Source: Patiria miniata
Lineage: Eukaryota > Echinodermata > Asteroidea > Valvatida > Asterinidae
NCBI RefSeq assembly: GCF_015706575.1
Contig: NW_024037075.1
Location: 12,957,746 to 13,021,745, forward strand
Reading direction: 5' to 3'
DNA: 64,000 nt
Positions 1 through 9,511 of this stretch are shown piece after piece. Under the pieces are notes generated by a model. The model made no database searches. It was given only the letters and a program-made list of their open reading frames with translations, and was not told the origin of the DNA. Every line of letters starts with the position of its first letter. The first letter of the stretch is position 1. A program made the translations under genes and the position numbers.

Positions 1-119
1 TGGCACCTATGATCTTTTCTGCTGATCGCACAACAGAGTGTAGCTTGTAGAGATCACTTGGCCAAACCAAACAATGTTTGATGAAAAGAGGATGCTCTCA
101 ATGATAGACCGGTAAAATG

Positions 120-1010
120 CTAAATTAAACAGTTTTTAAAAGAAAGTGTAAGTTATATTTTGTTTATATTTTCTGTTAACCTTGGAGCAAAGGCATGAAA
201 ATGTTAAATTACATAGTTTTTAAAGAAAGTGTGTGTTAAATTTTGTTTATATTTTCTCTAAACGTTGGTACAGTGGTGGGTGGGAAGATTAGTTTTCAAA
301 ACTGCAAAAAGATGAAGGAATAACTGATTTGACACAGCATTGACACCGGGGGGTGGGAGGGGGTGTTACCTTAGCAAATGTTTTTGGGATCATATTCATT
401 GAAAATCAAAAGTACTAATTGAAATACAAAAAGAATTTTTATTTCAAATAAAAGACAAAGGGCAGCTGACTATATGCATTGTAAGCTTGTTTTCATAATT
501 ATTTAAAACCAAAGAATATTGTGCCATATTTGGATATTCATAGATTGTAATATCAAATTCACTGTCTGTATTTTGCCATGGCTGACAATGCTGACATTTT
601 CTGTGTATTAATAAAGTTTTTAATTTTTTCTTCATGTATATATCTGTAATCACACATTAATAGACCCACTTTTAAACCACTGATCTAATTGTTTTATATT
701 AGACGGTTCAACTTTGCTGGGACGTAACGTGTGTGAATTCTTTGACTTGCCCAGTAATAGCCTGATGGAGTAGACGTATGGATTGCATTCTGGTTCCATA
801 TTAAAATACATGATGTTAGTATCTCACAATTGTTTCTGGTGTGATCATTTTGTGTCAGTCACATTCTGTTGTATTGCATTTTACCTTAAGATGAGTATGT
901 GAGGAAGAGTGTATAGTGTGTGACTTTCTGGTTTGCTCAGAATTGAATGGATCAAGCCCACCATCATCCCTGTCCTCTTTGACAGATATTCAATAAAACA
1001 CAATCCAGCC
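120..1010. repeat. Unit-boundary block, copy 1
   Basis: Non-coding block that reappears at about 19440-20320 and 63600-64000, where it follows an NLR gene. Shared landmarks are a run around GTGGGAAGATYAGTTTT, the words AACTGATTTGACAC/CCAGCATTG, a G-rich tract and a later AATTGAATGG...TATTCAAT stretch. Its presence here implies that another NLR unit lies just left of the window. A smaller internal duplication of about 85 bp is visible at 130-280. No gene is seen in it. Confidence 0.8.
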
Positions 1011-1168
1011 CAATTGTTTGTCTGATACAGTGGCATAGCCAAGGGGGGGGGGGGGGGGGGGCGACAGAATTGAATGGATCAAGCCCACCATCATCCCTGT
1101 CCTCTTTGACAGATATTCAATAAAACACAATCCAGCCCAATTGTTTGTCTGATACAGTGGCATAGCCA

Positions 1169-1199
<31 letters not shown>
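938..1199. repeat. Tandem 127-bp duplication with G tracts
   Basis: Two copies of a 127-bp segment start at 938 and 1065. Each ends in GGCATAGCCAAG followed by a long G run; the second run is about 29 G (1170-1198). Unit 2 has a single copy at about 20258. The end CAGTGGCATAGCC resembles ends of hAT-type elements, but no partner end was found. Confidence 0.75.
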
Positions 1200-2290
1200 G
1201 ACAGCCCCCCCCATGAAACTTTGTCGCCCCCCAGTCGCCCCCCACTGAGATTTTGAGTTTATAAAAAAATTATCACTGATCTACATGACCTACACTGATC
1301 TACGTCTGTAAATTCACAGCCCAACTTCAATGAAGATGGGTCATAGTTCATTGCCTTCAACAATCTTGTTTTGTTTCTGCGCTTTCTTTTTGACTTTTAC
1401 ATGTTGGACCGAAATGGTTGAAAAAAAAAGTACCTTCATTGTAGGTATCTCTCCAATATTTATTTTGAGGGTGCCCCCCCCCCCCCAAAAAAGTCACCCA
1501 CAAACAAAGGGAAAATATGAACAAAGAATGAACTTAGTAACCATTATTAAGGGAATAAATATGTGCTTAGCCGGTTTTAAACGAGTACTGGTGTGTTTAA
1601 TACCTGCTAGGGACCTGGTTGCCAATTCGGCTCAGGCCATTATTCTCCACCAGGCCCGTAAATATACTTGTTTCATACCTGCCAAGCACATTATTTATTC
1701 CCATTCATAAATAACTTTTGGTCAAAAAGTCATTAAAGAATTCAAAAATTCACAAATGTCCAACTATTTTGTTCAGCAAATTACTTCGTGTTTAGTTAAA
1801 CACCCCCTGGCCATGTCTGTGTACTTGCCTTGTCCATGCAGTGCTCAGAATCTCCTATGGAAATTGGCGCGCACGCTGCGCATACTAGGTGATGTGGTGC
1901 AGAACACAGGAATTGTGTAAACTGATGTGTTGTCAGTAGCTTAAAACCACCCACATGACATTTCTCGACCAATAGGCTTTATTCATGAGTTGGCCATATT
2001 AGATTGAAAGTAATGTCAAATCCTCATGTTTTTAACTTGCGAACAGAAGTGAAAGCAGTGACTTAAAGTAAATCACAAATTATTAGTCTGCTCTGATGAA
2101 TAATTTAAAATGTGTGATTAAACAGGTCCTAATGTTAAAAGCCACATTAAAAACAATGAAAGTGAAAGTCTTTCACCATCCCATTCCACAATGTTCAATT
2201 GATTAAAACCCATTCAGGGAACGATCAAAGTAGTTTCCTTGTTAAGAAGGTCTGTAGCCTAGGAAAGGGTGAACTGTCTCAGGTATTTTA
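1200..2290. other. Non-coding unit flank
   Basis: No gene is recognised. The parts at 1345-1550 and 1810-1960 match 25480-25690 and 25970-26110 of unit 2, including a poly-C run. The 126-codon open frame at 1330-1710 runs through the poly-C tract, is not preserved in unit 2 and is not supported as a gene. Confidence 0.6.
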
Positions 2291-2661
2291 GGCCTCCCCA
2301 ACAAATATTCGGTCTCCGGTCAGACCAAAGTTCCGGAATTGACGCGGCCACACGGCCTTTTTTTTTCGCTTTTTTTTTTTTGTTCCAGCTTGAATTGTAC
2401 AGACAAGGTGGGGTATTATTTTGCTTTTTTGGTGTCCTCATGTACATTGGTGTCCTCCATAATTTGCCTTGGTGCTTTCGATCATTTGCCTTGGTGCAAT
2501 TTCCCATTCCTTGGTGCTTTTTGGTAAAAAAAAATTGAGGTGCGGAAATAGAGGGCGCTGTTGGAGCTACCGCGGAACATTTGGGAAAAAAAAGATCGAC
2601 GCGCATGATGAAAATCGACGCGCGCACTGACCAGAGACCGACTTATTTATTTTTTTTGGCC
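2291..2661. mobile_element. PIF/Harbinger-like MITE, TTA target site
   Basis: A 371-bp insert whose ends GGCC... and ...GGCC carry imperfect inverted repeats (left CGGTCTCCGGTCAG, mirrored on the right). It is flanked by direct TTA copies (2288-2290 and 2662-2664). Unit 2 has the uninterrupted site at about 26152-26165, which shows insertion after the duplication. The TTA target and GGCC ends fit PIF/Harbinger. The interior is T-rich and non-coding. Confidence 0.72.
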
Positions 2662-3690
2662 TTATGACTGTTGGTTTATCATGAACTAGGAGCAGTTAGC
2701 TTCAAAATTGTCATCTTGGATGCATTCCTGTGATCATGCATGCACCACTGATGAGTTCCATTGTTCTATTAATGGTGTATGTGAAAACCCTCTTGGAACA
2801 GTTTCGGGTGTAAAGAGCACATCCAGACATACTGTTTATCTTCCTACATGTACGTGTATGCCATGCGTTTTACATGCGTTGCTAGTCAATAATATTCAGA
2901 TCATATTTCAAGCAAGCACTCTGACTTGTCAAATCCAGTCAACAGCATAAACAGGCAGGAAGTAGGCACAGCTGGCTTATCAATCACCTACAGTCAAGGC
3001 CAAGAGCATAGCTGTATCAAGTTACATAAACAGTCACAGCCAGTCAATCCTGCTTTATGTAGGCTGGGATCTCTTAACTGTTGAAAACAGTCACTTGATT
3101 GATTTTGACTGAAAGGACAGCTTGGCACAATGTATGTTTGCATAGAAGCACATCCAGAATGTTTTACTATGAGAAGACATGAACAAATCACAATAACTGT
3201 CACTTGATAATCGTAATCATGCAGGATTCAACACCATGCATACATGTACATGTATCCACCTGCCTTTCAACACAGGGTTTTAATTTTTAATCCTGTTTTA
3301 ATTTTTAACGCGATTGTGGATTTTTTATGGGTTATATAGCCTTTTCCACAACCCGCGACAGAAATGTCGAAGTAAATAATCATGAAGGTTGGGAGGGTCC
3401 ATGAAGTGAGTTTCACTGAGGAACATATTTTGTGGTAATCTGACCTTTTAGAAATGTCAAAGGTCACAGGAGCTGAACCTGTTACAATACTTTATCTGCA
3501 ACATTATATTCATAAATTGCATTATCCATGCATGACTTTTGAATTACTGGGAGAACTTTGAAAAAAAATTACATGATCAAAATAAATTGTGTAAATTGTT
3601 AGGAACACATGAAGGTTATGAAAGTAAAGGGCGTTTTGATATTCAATAGCATTTACAATAGCCGCATCAGTTTGCTTAGCCAACTGATAC
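2662..3690. other. Non-coding unit flank
   Basis: Partly alignable to 26165-26830 of unit 2 (for example the ATGCATTCCT and GCATTATCCATGCATGAC stretches). No exon, RNA gene or element end could be supported. Confidence 0.5.
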
Positions 3691-3699
3691 GTGTTAAAC

Positions 3700-4590
3700 A
3701 TCCCAACTTGTTTATCGGTCAAAACACATGCTGGGACTGTCTCAACATGAGTGATCAGTTGGGAGGGCCCAACTTGGGCAGGAACCTTAATTATTTTCAT
3801 CAAAACGATCATGATAAAAGTAAAGTTTGGTGGGACAGGGTGCGTTATTTTTTTTCCTAGGAGGGTTAGGGGCAATGTCATGAATAATTCAGTTTTTCCT
3901 TTGAATCATTGCAAGACTTAGGTTCTCGTTCTATTTTCCCCTTAATTTAAAATTATCTCAGTGATAAATTTGGAGAAGAAAAATAGCTGATGAAAATGAG
4001 CAGCGACGACGTGGATTCGAACCAGGGATCTTTGTATCCATAGCTCATCTCGCTATCCACTAGGCTACTGTGTGATAGCTCGACGACAACCGTTCTTTAA
4101 AATGCTTTAATGTATTGTAACTAGTTGAGTAACTAACAACAATGCTGTTGATGTCATTGTCCGTTCTCATGGATAAACATGAATTATTCATGACATTGCC
4201 CCTAACCCTCCTAGGAATAAAAATTACGCGGACAGGGCTAGGGTGCTTGGTCCTACATTGTATACCATTCAGACGGGAGGACCAAGGGCACTTGCTCAGG
4301 CTGGGCCTGAGAGCTCATCAGAGGCAGATCAAACATGTCGTCTTTTTGTAGCAACATCCAGGGTAGGCTTGTAGAAAATGACTCGGTGTGTCTGATGACA
4401 CTTTGCAGCACTTGGCCGTGGATGTGCTCATCACGTACGCTCGTTGGTAAATGCGCGCCCTCTATAGCATCCATATATGAGTAGCAGTGGCCAACCCAAG
4501 TTAGGTCTGCCCATTGCAACTTGAGTGATCTAGTTTGGCTCAAGTTGGGACAGTCCCAACATAAGCTGGGTGCGACGACCAAGTTGGGGC
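3700..4590. mobile_element. Old foldback element (shared by units 1 and 2)
   Basis: Inverted arms of roughly 90-110 bp rich in CCCAACTTG and TTGGGACTGTC lie at about 3700-3790 and 4490-4585. The same pair lies at about 26838-26930 and 27378-27485 in unit 2, so the insertion predates that duplication. The outer ends read (A)TGCCCCAACTT in unit 2. In this copy a younger MITE (3841-4229) sits between the arms. No coding sequence was found. Confidence 0.6.
3841..4229. mobile_element. 389-bp MITE with 50-bp TIRs, 8-bp TSD
   Basis: Near-perfect inverted repeats of about 50 bp (centred on CCTAGGAGGGTTAGGGGCAA) bound the insert. The 8-bp direct repeat GGACAGGG lies on each side (3833-3840 and 4230-4237), and unit 2 has one GGACAGGG with no insert. 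The centre holds a tRNA-like sequence on the minus strand (about 4005-4075) with A-box and B-box words (TAGCCTAGTGG, GGTTCGAATCC). The 8-bp duplication suggests a hAT- or P-type non-autonomous element. Confidence 0.75.
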
Positions 4591-4761
4591 ATAGTTGGTT
4601 TGCAAATGAACAAAAGTGTGAAAAGTGAGGACCAACATTATCTTTCTTGTTTGATAAGCTGTACGATAATTTACAGTGGAAACATTCCCATATCTTTTGT
4701 TCATTTCTTCTAGAATCTTGCATCTTATTTTCCTGTGGATTTGTTGTGTTTATCATTCCAG

Positions 4762-4843
4762 CATGTGACATACCTGGAGGTCCTGTTGGAGGTCAAACAA
4801 AGGTCACCCTTCGAAACGAACACTTGCAATACATCATTACATG
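4762..4843 (+). pseudogene. Orphan SURF1 exon (next-to-last coding exon)
   Basis: An 82-bp open exon bounded by TTATCATTCCAG and a GTGAGTAC donor encodes [14 protein letters not shown] followed by [12 protein letters not shown]. This matches the C-terminal signature of SURF1, the inner-membrane factor for cytochrome c oxidase assembly (human: VPGGPIGGQT...[12 protein letters not shown], from memory). Only this exon was found. The upstream TM/core exons and the last exon (YGLSAAT-like) were not seen nearby. It recurs at 27651-27732 with few differences. It is most likely a gene fragment carried in the duplicated unit, although the frame and splice sites are intact, so an exon of a SURF1 gene with very large introns is not excluded. 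Confidence 0.8.
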
Positions 4844-5881
4844 GTGAGTACCATCAATGCTCGAGAAAGACACGGCATTATTTGAAGTAATGAATTTGAA
4901 GTACAGTTTATGAGTGAAATTGATTGAATTGCTCTAAATAAATTGACTGCTAGGGTCTTTCGATTTTGATTTTCGATGTATATCATTTTGAAAGCTAATA
5001 TATGGATTATATTCAATATATATATTTGCAAACTACCGTATGTTGCAAGTTCTTGCCGTACAATTGCGTATCGGGCTGATGCACATTGCAAAAAAAAGTT
5101 AAAACCTACATAAAAATCCTTTATGTCCATTTCGTCTCAACAAGCATGCTTCTCAGTATTCCTCACCACAAAAAGATAACTCTTCTGCCGCCCATATGTT
5201 GACTTTCCGGTTTGTTTACTTGAAACTCAGTTTTCTGACAAGACTTGCAAGCTTTCCTTTGCCTAGGTGAAAGCATGTTCCGTACCAGTACATGCAGGAT
5301 GTATGGTTCCTGCCACTGTAAAGATAATAGCCAATGCTGGAAGAAGTAGGAGCAGCTTACAGCACTGAACATAAGTCAAATCTTTTCATCATGAAAAGGT
5401 CACGAAAACATCTTTAGAAAACAGGTTTCTGTGTGATCAATTCACAAAGCTTGATCTCACTTTGCTGGGTTTGTCTTTTCTGGTTTTGTCTTTGTATATA
5501 AGTTACAAATCCTGGCCTGCCTGCACTAATTTGAAACAGCAAGTGATCTGAAAAAGATGATTTTTTTTCTATTGGCCTACTCTCTAGTCAACAATATCAC
5601 GAAAAGTGATGACACATATCGTTTACGTACACCAAATTAATAAATACACATAGCTCAGCGAGAGACGTAATGTCACACATGCACACATTTTGCGATGCAC
5701 AGCATGTGATCTCTTCACAAGCTACATATGCTCAACTCAACTCAGCTGAACTCAGTAAATGTCGCTTTGGACCACATTCTTGCACTAGAGGTGTCAGTCA
5801 TTGTTTGGACATTTGCTTACTTTTCGTACGATGGAAATTACAATTATTAGGAAAAACACTTTTTTTTCTTTTATACTATAC
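4844..5881. other. Non-coding unit flank after SURF1 exon
   Basis: Matches 27733-28772 of unit 2 over most of its length. No last SURF1 exon, other exon or mobile-element end could be supported. The open frame at 5670-5924 is preserved in unit 2 only because the copies are recent. Confidence 0.5.
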
Positions 5882-6157
5882 TTTTGAAAAGTTGAACAGA
5901 GAAATTGACTTGAGCAGGGTTTAAACCTGCGATATCCAGATAACCATTCCTGGGTCTGTTTCATGACTTTGGATGTGATCCCTGGCTGCGACCGGTTTAT
6001 GGCTTCTGACTAGCGTCCCTTGAACAAAGATGTTGACAAATTGGGGCACCGCCAACATAGGGCTGGATAGCTCAGTTAGTAGAGCACCGGAATAATTATT
6101 CGGAGGTCGTGGGTTCAAGCCACACTCCAGTCAGTTTCTTTGTCCAACTTTTCAAAA
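5882..6157. mobile_element. Foldback element holding two tRNA-like halves
   Basis: About 30-bp inverted ends (TTTTGAAAAGTTG...CAACTTTTCAAAA) enclose two tRNA-like pieces pointing toward each other: a minus-strand T-arm word near 5910-5935 and a plus-strand cloverleaf-like sequence at 6061-6132. A second copy lies at 28773-29061. It was probably formed from tRNA-derived SINE material. Confidence 0.55.
6061..6132 (+). tRNA. tRNA-like sequence, probable pseudogene (Ile AAT-like)
   Basis: Seven-bp acceptor arms (GGCTGGA/TCCAGTC, one G-T), a D-stem GCTC/GAGC, and an anticodon stem CCGGA/TTCGG with 7-nt loop ATAATTA can be drawn, giving anticodon AAT. The T-arm is defective, because the 5-bp stem with a TTCAAGC loop does not pair fully. 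The unit 2 copy (28972-29036) has an altered D-arm and anticodon loop. A functional tRNA is therefore unlikely. Confidence 0.3.
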
Positions 6158-6450
6158 ATTGTTATAATACCCCTAGTCAGTTTATCTTTGTATCTTTGTT
6201 TTTGAAAAAACGATTTTTAAATAGTTGAATGGAATTTACATATTTGCTTAAACTATGCTCTTGAGCCACGCCAATTAGTCAATTAGCCACCCTCCCCCAC
6301 CCCCCACCCCCACCCCCCCCCGAAAAAAACCTTGAACTGTCCACACAACCAAAATGGTAATGACTTCAGACATGTCAGATGTGGATAAAGTTCCAATAAA
6401 CATGTATATACCGGTATGTTTCAATTAACATGTACCGGTACGTAGTTTAA

Positions 6451-6995
6451 AGGGAATGTACATCATTGGCTTTTGCTGTAATTTTCAGAAATGAACTAAT
6501 TGAGGAGTTAGTATAATGGATCAAATATTGTTACACTGACATATTTGAAGTTTTTTGTTCGAAAATGCTGGGGGAAAAAGAACAAAAACAGAAACATTAA
6601 AGTAGTCTGGTTCCCTGACTCCACTAAAGATAAAATGGATCAATTTATAGATGCCGGAAAATTGTAAGGTAATGGAAATTGTAAGGTAAGGGAACCAGTC
6701 TAGCTGGCCTGCACCCGTTCATGACCATGTAACCAATAGCAAACAAAATTTGAACTGAAAAAAGTGGTAAATTTGGAGCAGTAGTTGAAAAATAGTTAGG
6801 TTTGTCCAACGGTGGTCGGCTGACCACCGTTGGAAATTAATACAAAAATACAAATTTTCTTGAAAATGACTTCAAACAAGGTGCCATAAATTTACAGGAT
6901 GCTTTAAACTGTCATTTACCAACATCCTAGTAAGGTATTTCGTAAAAAAAATGGTAGTTTTGTTTTTCGATGTTTGCAAATGTTGTATATTTTCT
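6451..6995. mobile_element. TTAA-target MITE, copy A
   Basis: A 545-bp insert between TTAA copies (6447-6450 and 6996-6999). The ends AGGGAATGTACA and TGTATATTTTCT are inverted. Unit 2 has the empty site at about 29336. It is the same family as 40109-40619 and 43889-44400 but in reverse orientation. A 30-bp near-palindrome lies at 6805-6834. The TTAA target fits Kolobok or piggyBac-type non-autonomous elements. Confidence 0.75.
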
Positions 6996-7074
6996 TTAAC
7001 ATTGTAAACCACTGATTCCAAGCGACCTCATTTGTATTTTTATATAGGATGGAAAACAGATCCTGCTTTGTCTT

Positions 7075-7250
7075 TGTCAACACAAAGCTTTTTTTCAGCG
7101 GTCCATCCACGCTCGCTCATGCAGCTCGTATGTTCATGCCAATGCACTTGCGCACGACAGTCACTGGAATTAGCCGAGATTTTGGCGCATGCGCACAAAC
7201 TAAGTGGAAGGGACGAACATACATGGCAGAGACACATATTTTTGATCATT
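7075..7250. promoter_or_regulatory. Conserved CpG-containing block with NRF1-like palindrome
   Basis: The stretch from GCGGTCCATCCACGCTCGCT to about 7225 is almost unchanged at 29468-29605, while the sequence around it has drifted. It contains GGCGCATGCGCAC, the palindromic core of NRF1-type promoter sites. It may be a promoter or CpG island. Unit 3 lacks it, so it is not needed for every NLR copy. No protein can be assigned to its open frames. Confidence 0.3.
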
Positions 7251-7420
7251 GTCGATTAACTGATGAAATGATTTTAAATAAATGATATCAACGATATTGA
7301 TCACTTTGACATCGAGTAATTCAGTAAATCAATGGACGCTATTGGCTGCAAAGTACATTCTGAATTCGCTATGAAATCTTCACTTGCAAGTAACAGTGTA
7401 CATGTAACTAGTATTACTAC

Positions 7421-7711
7421 AATATTAAACTACAATCTTTAATCTTTCCTGGTAGACAAAAATCACCCAGATGACATTTTAGGCTTGCTATAGTGAACAA
7501 CTACCTGTTTGCAGTCAATATTAAACTTCAATCTTTAATCTTTGCTGGTAGACAAAAATCACCCAGATGACATTTTAGGCTTGCTATAGTGAACAACTAC
7601 CTGTTTGCAGTCAATATTAAACTTCAATCTTTAATCTTTCCTGGTCTAGACAAAAATCACCCAGATGACATTTTAGGCTTGCTATGGTGAACAACTACCT
7701 GTTTGCAGTCA
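7421..7711. repeat. Three tandem copies of a 96-bp repeat
   Basis: The segment containing AATCTTTCCTGGTAGAC, then ACAAAAATCACCCAGATGAC and TGAACAACTACCTGTTTGCA, recurs with starts at 7441, 7537 and 7633. Unit 2 has one copy (about 29815-29900), so this is a local expansion in unit 1. Confidence 0.85.
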
Positions 7712-7928
7712 TTGAACCCTAATATCTTAGGAGCAATTTCAGGGTTACTCACGTTACATTTTTGATGTACTTTTGAGTTTCCTTGGACTGTAATTATCTT
7801 ACTGAAAAGGTTTAATAACTGTTATTAGTTATTACCATGGTAGATAGAGTAGACCTAGACCTACCCAAGCACCAAAGATGACATCCAGAAAAGTGTGTTA
7901 TGTATGATAAACAAGACACACAAAATCA

Positions 7929-7962
7929 GTTACTCACGTTACGAAAATGTTACGTGAGTAAC
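7929..7962. repeat. Hairpin next to minisatellite
   Basis: GTTACTCACGT (7929-7939) pairs with ACGTGAGTAAC (7952-7962), 11 bp with a 12-nt loop. The related GTTACTCACGTTAC word also lies at about 7745 and in unit 2. In unit 2 the right arm and the following minisatellite are absent. Confidence 0.75.
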
Positions 7963-7990
7963 CGTGGAATTGCCCATAGGGGTGTTTGTG

Positions 7991-8424
7991 TTGCCCGTTG
8001 CGCATTGCCCGTTGCGCATTGCCCGTTGCGCATTGCCCGTTGCGCATTGCCCGTTGCGCATTGCCCGTTGCGCATTGCCCGTTGCGCATTGCCCGTTGCG
8101 CATTGCCCGTTGCGCATTGCCCGTTGCGCATTGCCCGTTGCGCATTGCCCGTTGCGCATTGCCCGTTGCGCATTGCCCGTTGCGCATTGCCCGTTGCGCA
8201 TTGCCCGTTGCGCATTGCCCGTTGCGCATTGCCCGTTGCGCATTGCCCGTTGCACATTGCCCGTTGCGCATTGCCCGTTGCGCATTGCCCGTTGCGCATT
8301 GCCCGTTGCGCATTGCCCGTTGCGCATTGCCCGTTGCGCATTGCCCGTTGCGCATTGTCCGTTGCAAATTGCCCGTTGCAAATTGCCCGTTGCGCATTGC
8401 CCGTGGCGCATTGCCCGTTGCGCA
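7991..8424. repeat. 14-bp minisatellite, about 31 copies
   Basis: An array of TTGCCCGTTGCGCA with only a few variants near its 3' end (GCACATT near 8250, TCCGTTGCAAAT near 8360, GTGGCGC near 8404). Because 14 is not a multiple of 3 and the unit lacks stops, all frames on both strands stay open, which produces long but meaningless repeat proteins. Unit 2 has nothing at this position (junction near 30283). Confidence 0.95.
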
Positions 8425-8642
8425 TATTGTTTCCAAGCATGCACTACAGATGGGGTTCAAACATTTTGCGAAGGTAGTTACAAAAAGTGCAAGTTAATTT
8501 TCAACTGATTTTGTATTCAAATAAAAGTTAAGTTTTATTATATTCAGATTAAATGAATCAGTTATCACCTACATGTAAAATCAAGCATAATCTGTGGGAG
8601 AGGTGTTATAAAACAAAAAATGACTGCTTTATCTCGTGGTGA

Positions 8643-8727
8643 AGTAAAACTGTCCTCCCTTGGTGATCCATGGAGCCTCGGGAAAAATAGAATGCTTCAT
8701 GGATCACCTCGGGAGGCTAGTTTTACT
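8643..8727. repeat. Foldback, 30-bp arms
   Basis: The arms 8643-8672 and 8698-8727 are inverted copies with a few mismatches (core TGGTGATCCATG/CATGGATCACC) around a 25-nt loop. It is present in unit 2 at about 30425-30508. Confidence 0.75.
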
Positions 8728-8893
8728 ACACAACTCCAGGCAGTCAATATTTGTATATTATTCGTAAGGAGCCTTCCTAATTTCGTGAAACCTGGCACTG
8801 AGCAGAAAACCAAAAGACACAATTCATGAAAGGCCCGTTGTCCTTCATCTTGGAGGCCCGTTGTCCAGACTCCAGAATGCCAAATCGCTTTAA

Positions 8894-9293
8894 CCCTAAA
8901 AGGCCCCCCCCTCGACTTTTTCCGTGATAGCCTTTAAAAAAATTTTTTTCGCGACCCAAGCTGTTATGACTTTTTAGCGTCGAGCATTACGCATCTTTTG
9001 ACACCAAAAATATAAAAATCGGACCAGGGGTTGTCGCGCAGCAAAAAATTTCCCGGCGCTATGTGCCGTGAAACTGAATTTTCCCATATACGCCGTGTAC
9101 ACAGACCAGAATTACTATTCATACATGTGAATAATTAATTAGCGATAATTCCAAAACCATGAAGAGTTGCTCCATACATGTACCGAGTTTCAAAAAAAAA
9201 TTTCACTCGATGGCCGAGATCTTAGGGGGGGGGGGGGGGCGGAATCCGCCCCCCTGGCTGAGAGATGGTCAAAATAACCAGGCCCTTTTAGGG
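8894..9293. mobile_element. piggyBac-like MITE (TTAA, CCCTAAAAGG ends)
   Basis: TTAA copies at 8890-8893 and 9294-9297 flank inverted ends CCCTAAAAGGCCC and GGGCCTTTTAGGG. The interior has poly-C and poly-G runs. Unit 2 carries the same insertion at 30663-31101, so it predates the unit 1/unit 2 split. The TTAA target with CCC start fits piggyBac. No transposase is present. Confidence 0.7.
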
Positions 9294-9511
9294 TTAAGAA
9301 ATGATGATCCTACACCATCGGCTCCCCTTAATTTCTTGTTTGTTTACGATTTGCGTAGTTATTCTTATGAAGAATCGAGACGACGTAAAGAAATTACCTA
9401 TTAAAGAAAGAAAAAAACTGCTGGTGACATAAAGAATTCTATCCAAAAACCCTTGGCAAGCAAGCTTATGGGACTCGAACCCACGACCTCCTGCTATTCA
9501 ACCGCTGGATT

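Noticed and set aside
1330-1710. 126-codon open frame
   Set aside because: It reads through a poly-C tract and is not open in unit 2.
5170-5270. Candidate last SURF1 exon (SSAAHM... reading)
   Set aside because: No good splice acceptor, a weak match and the equivalent unit 2 sequence is not conserved.
5670-5924. Open frame preserved between units 1 and 2 (also 28553-28816)
   Set aside because: The copies are recent, the protein has no recognisable feature, and the frame overlaps a poly-T run and the foldback end.
6061-6132. Functional tRNA-Ile gene
   Set aside because: The T-arm does not pair properly, the second copy is further damaged and the sequence is part of a repeated foldback element.
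7049-7285. Overlapping open frames in the conserved CpG block
   Set aside because: Several frames are open on both strands; conservation is better explained at the DNA level, and no start or splice context favours one frame.
7900-8508. Long open frames on both strands over the minisatellite (up to 202 codons)
   Set aside because: They arise because a stop-free 14-bp repeat opens all frames; the products are CALPVAHCPLRIAR-type repeats with no domain and no homologue in unit 2.
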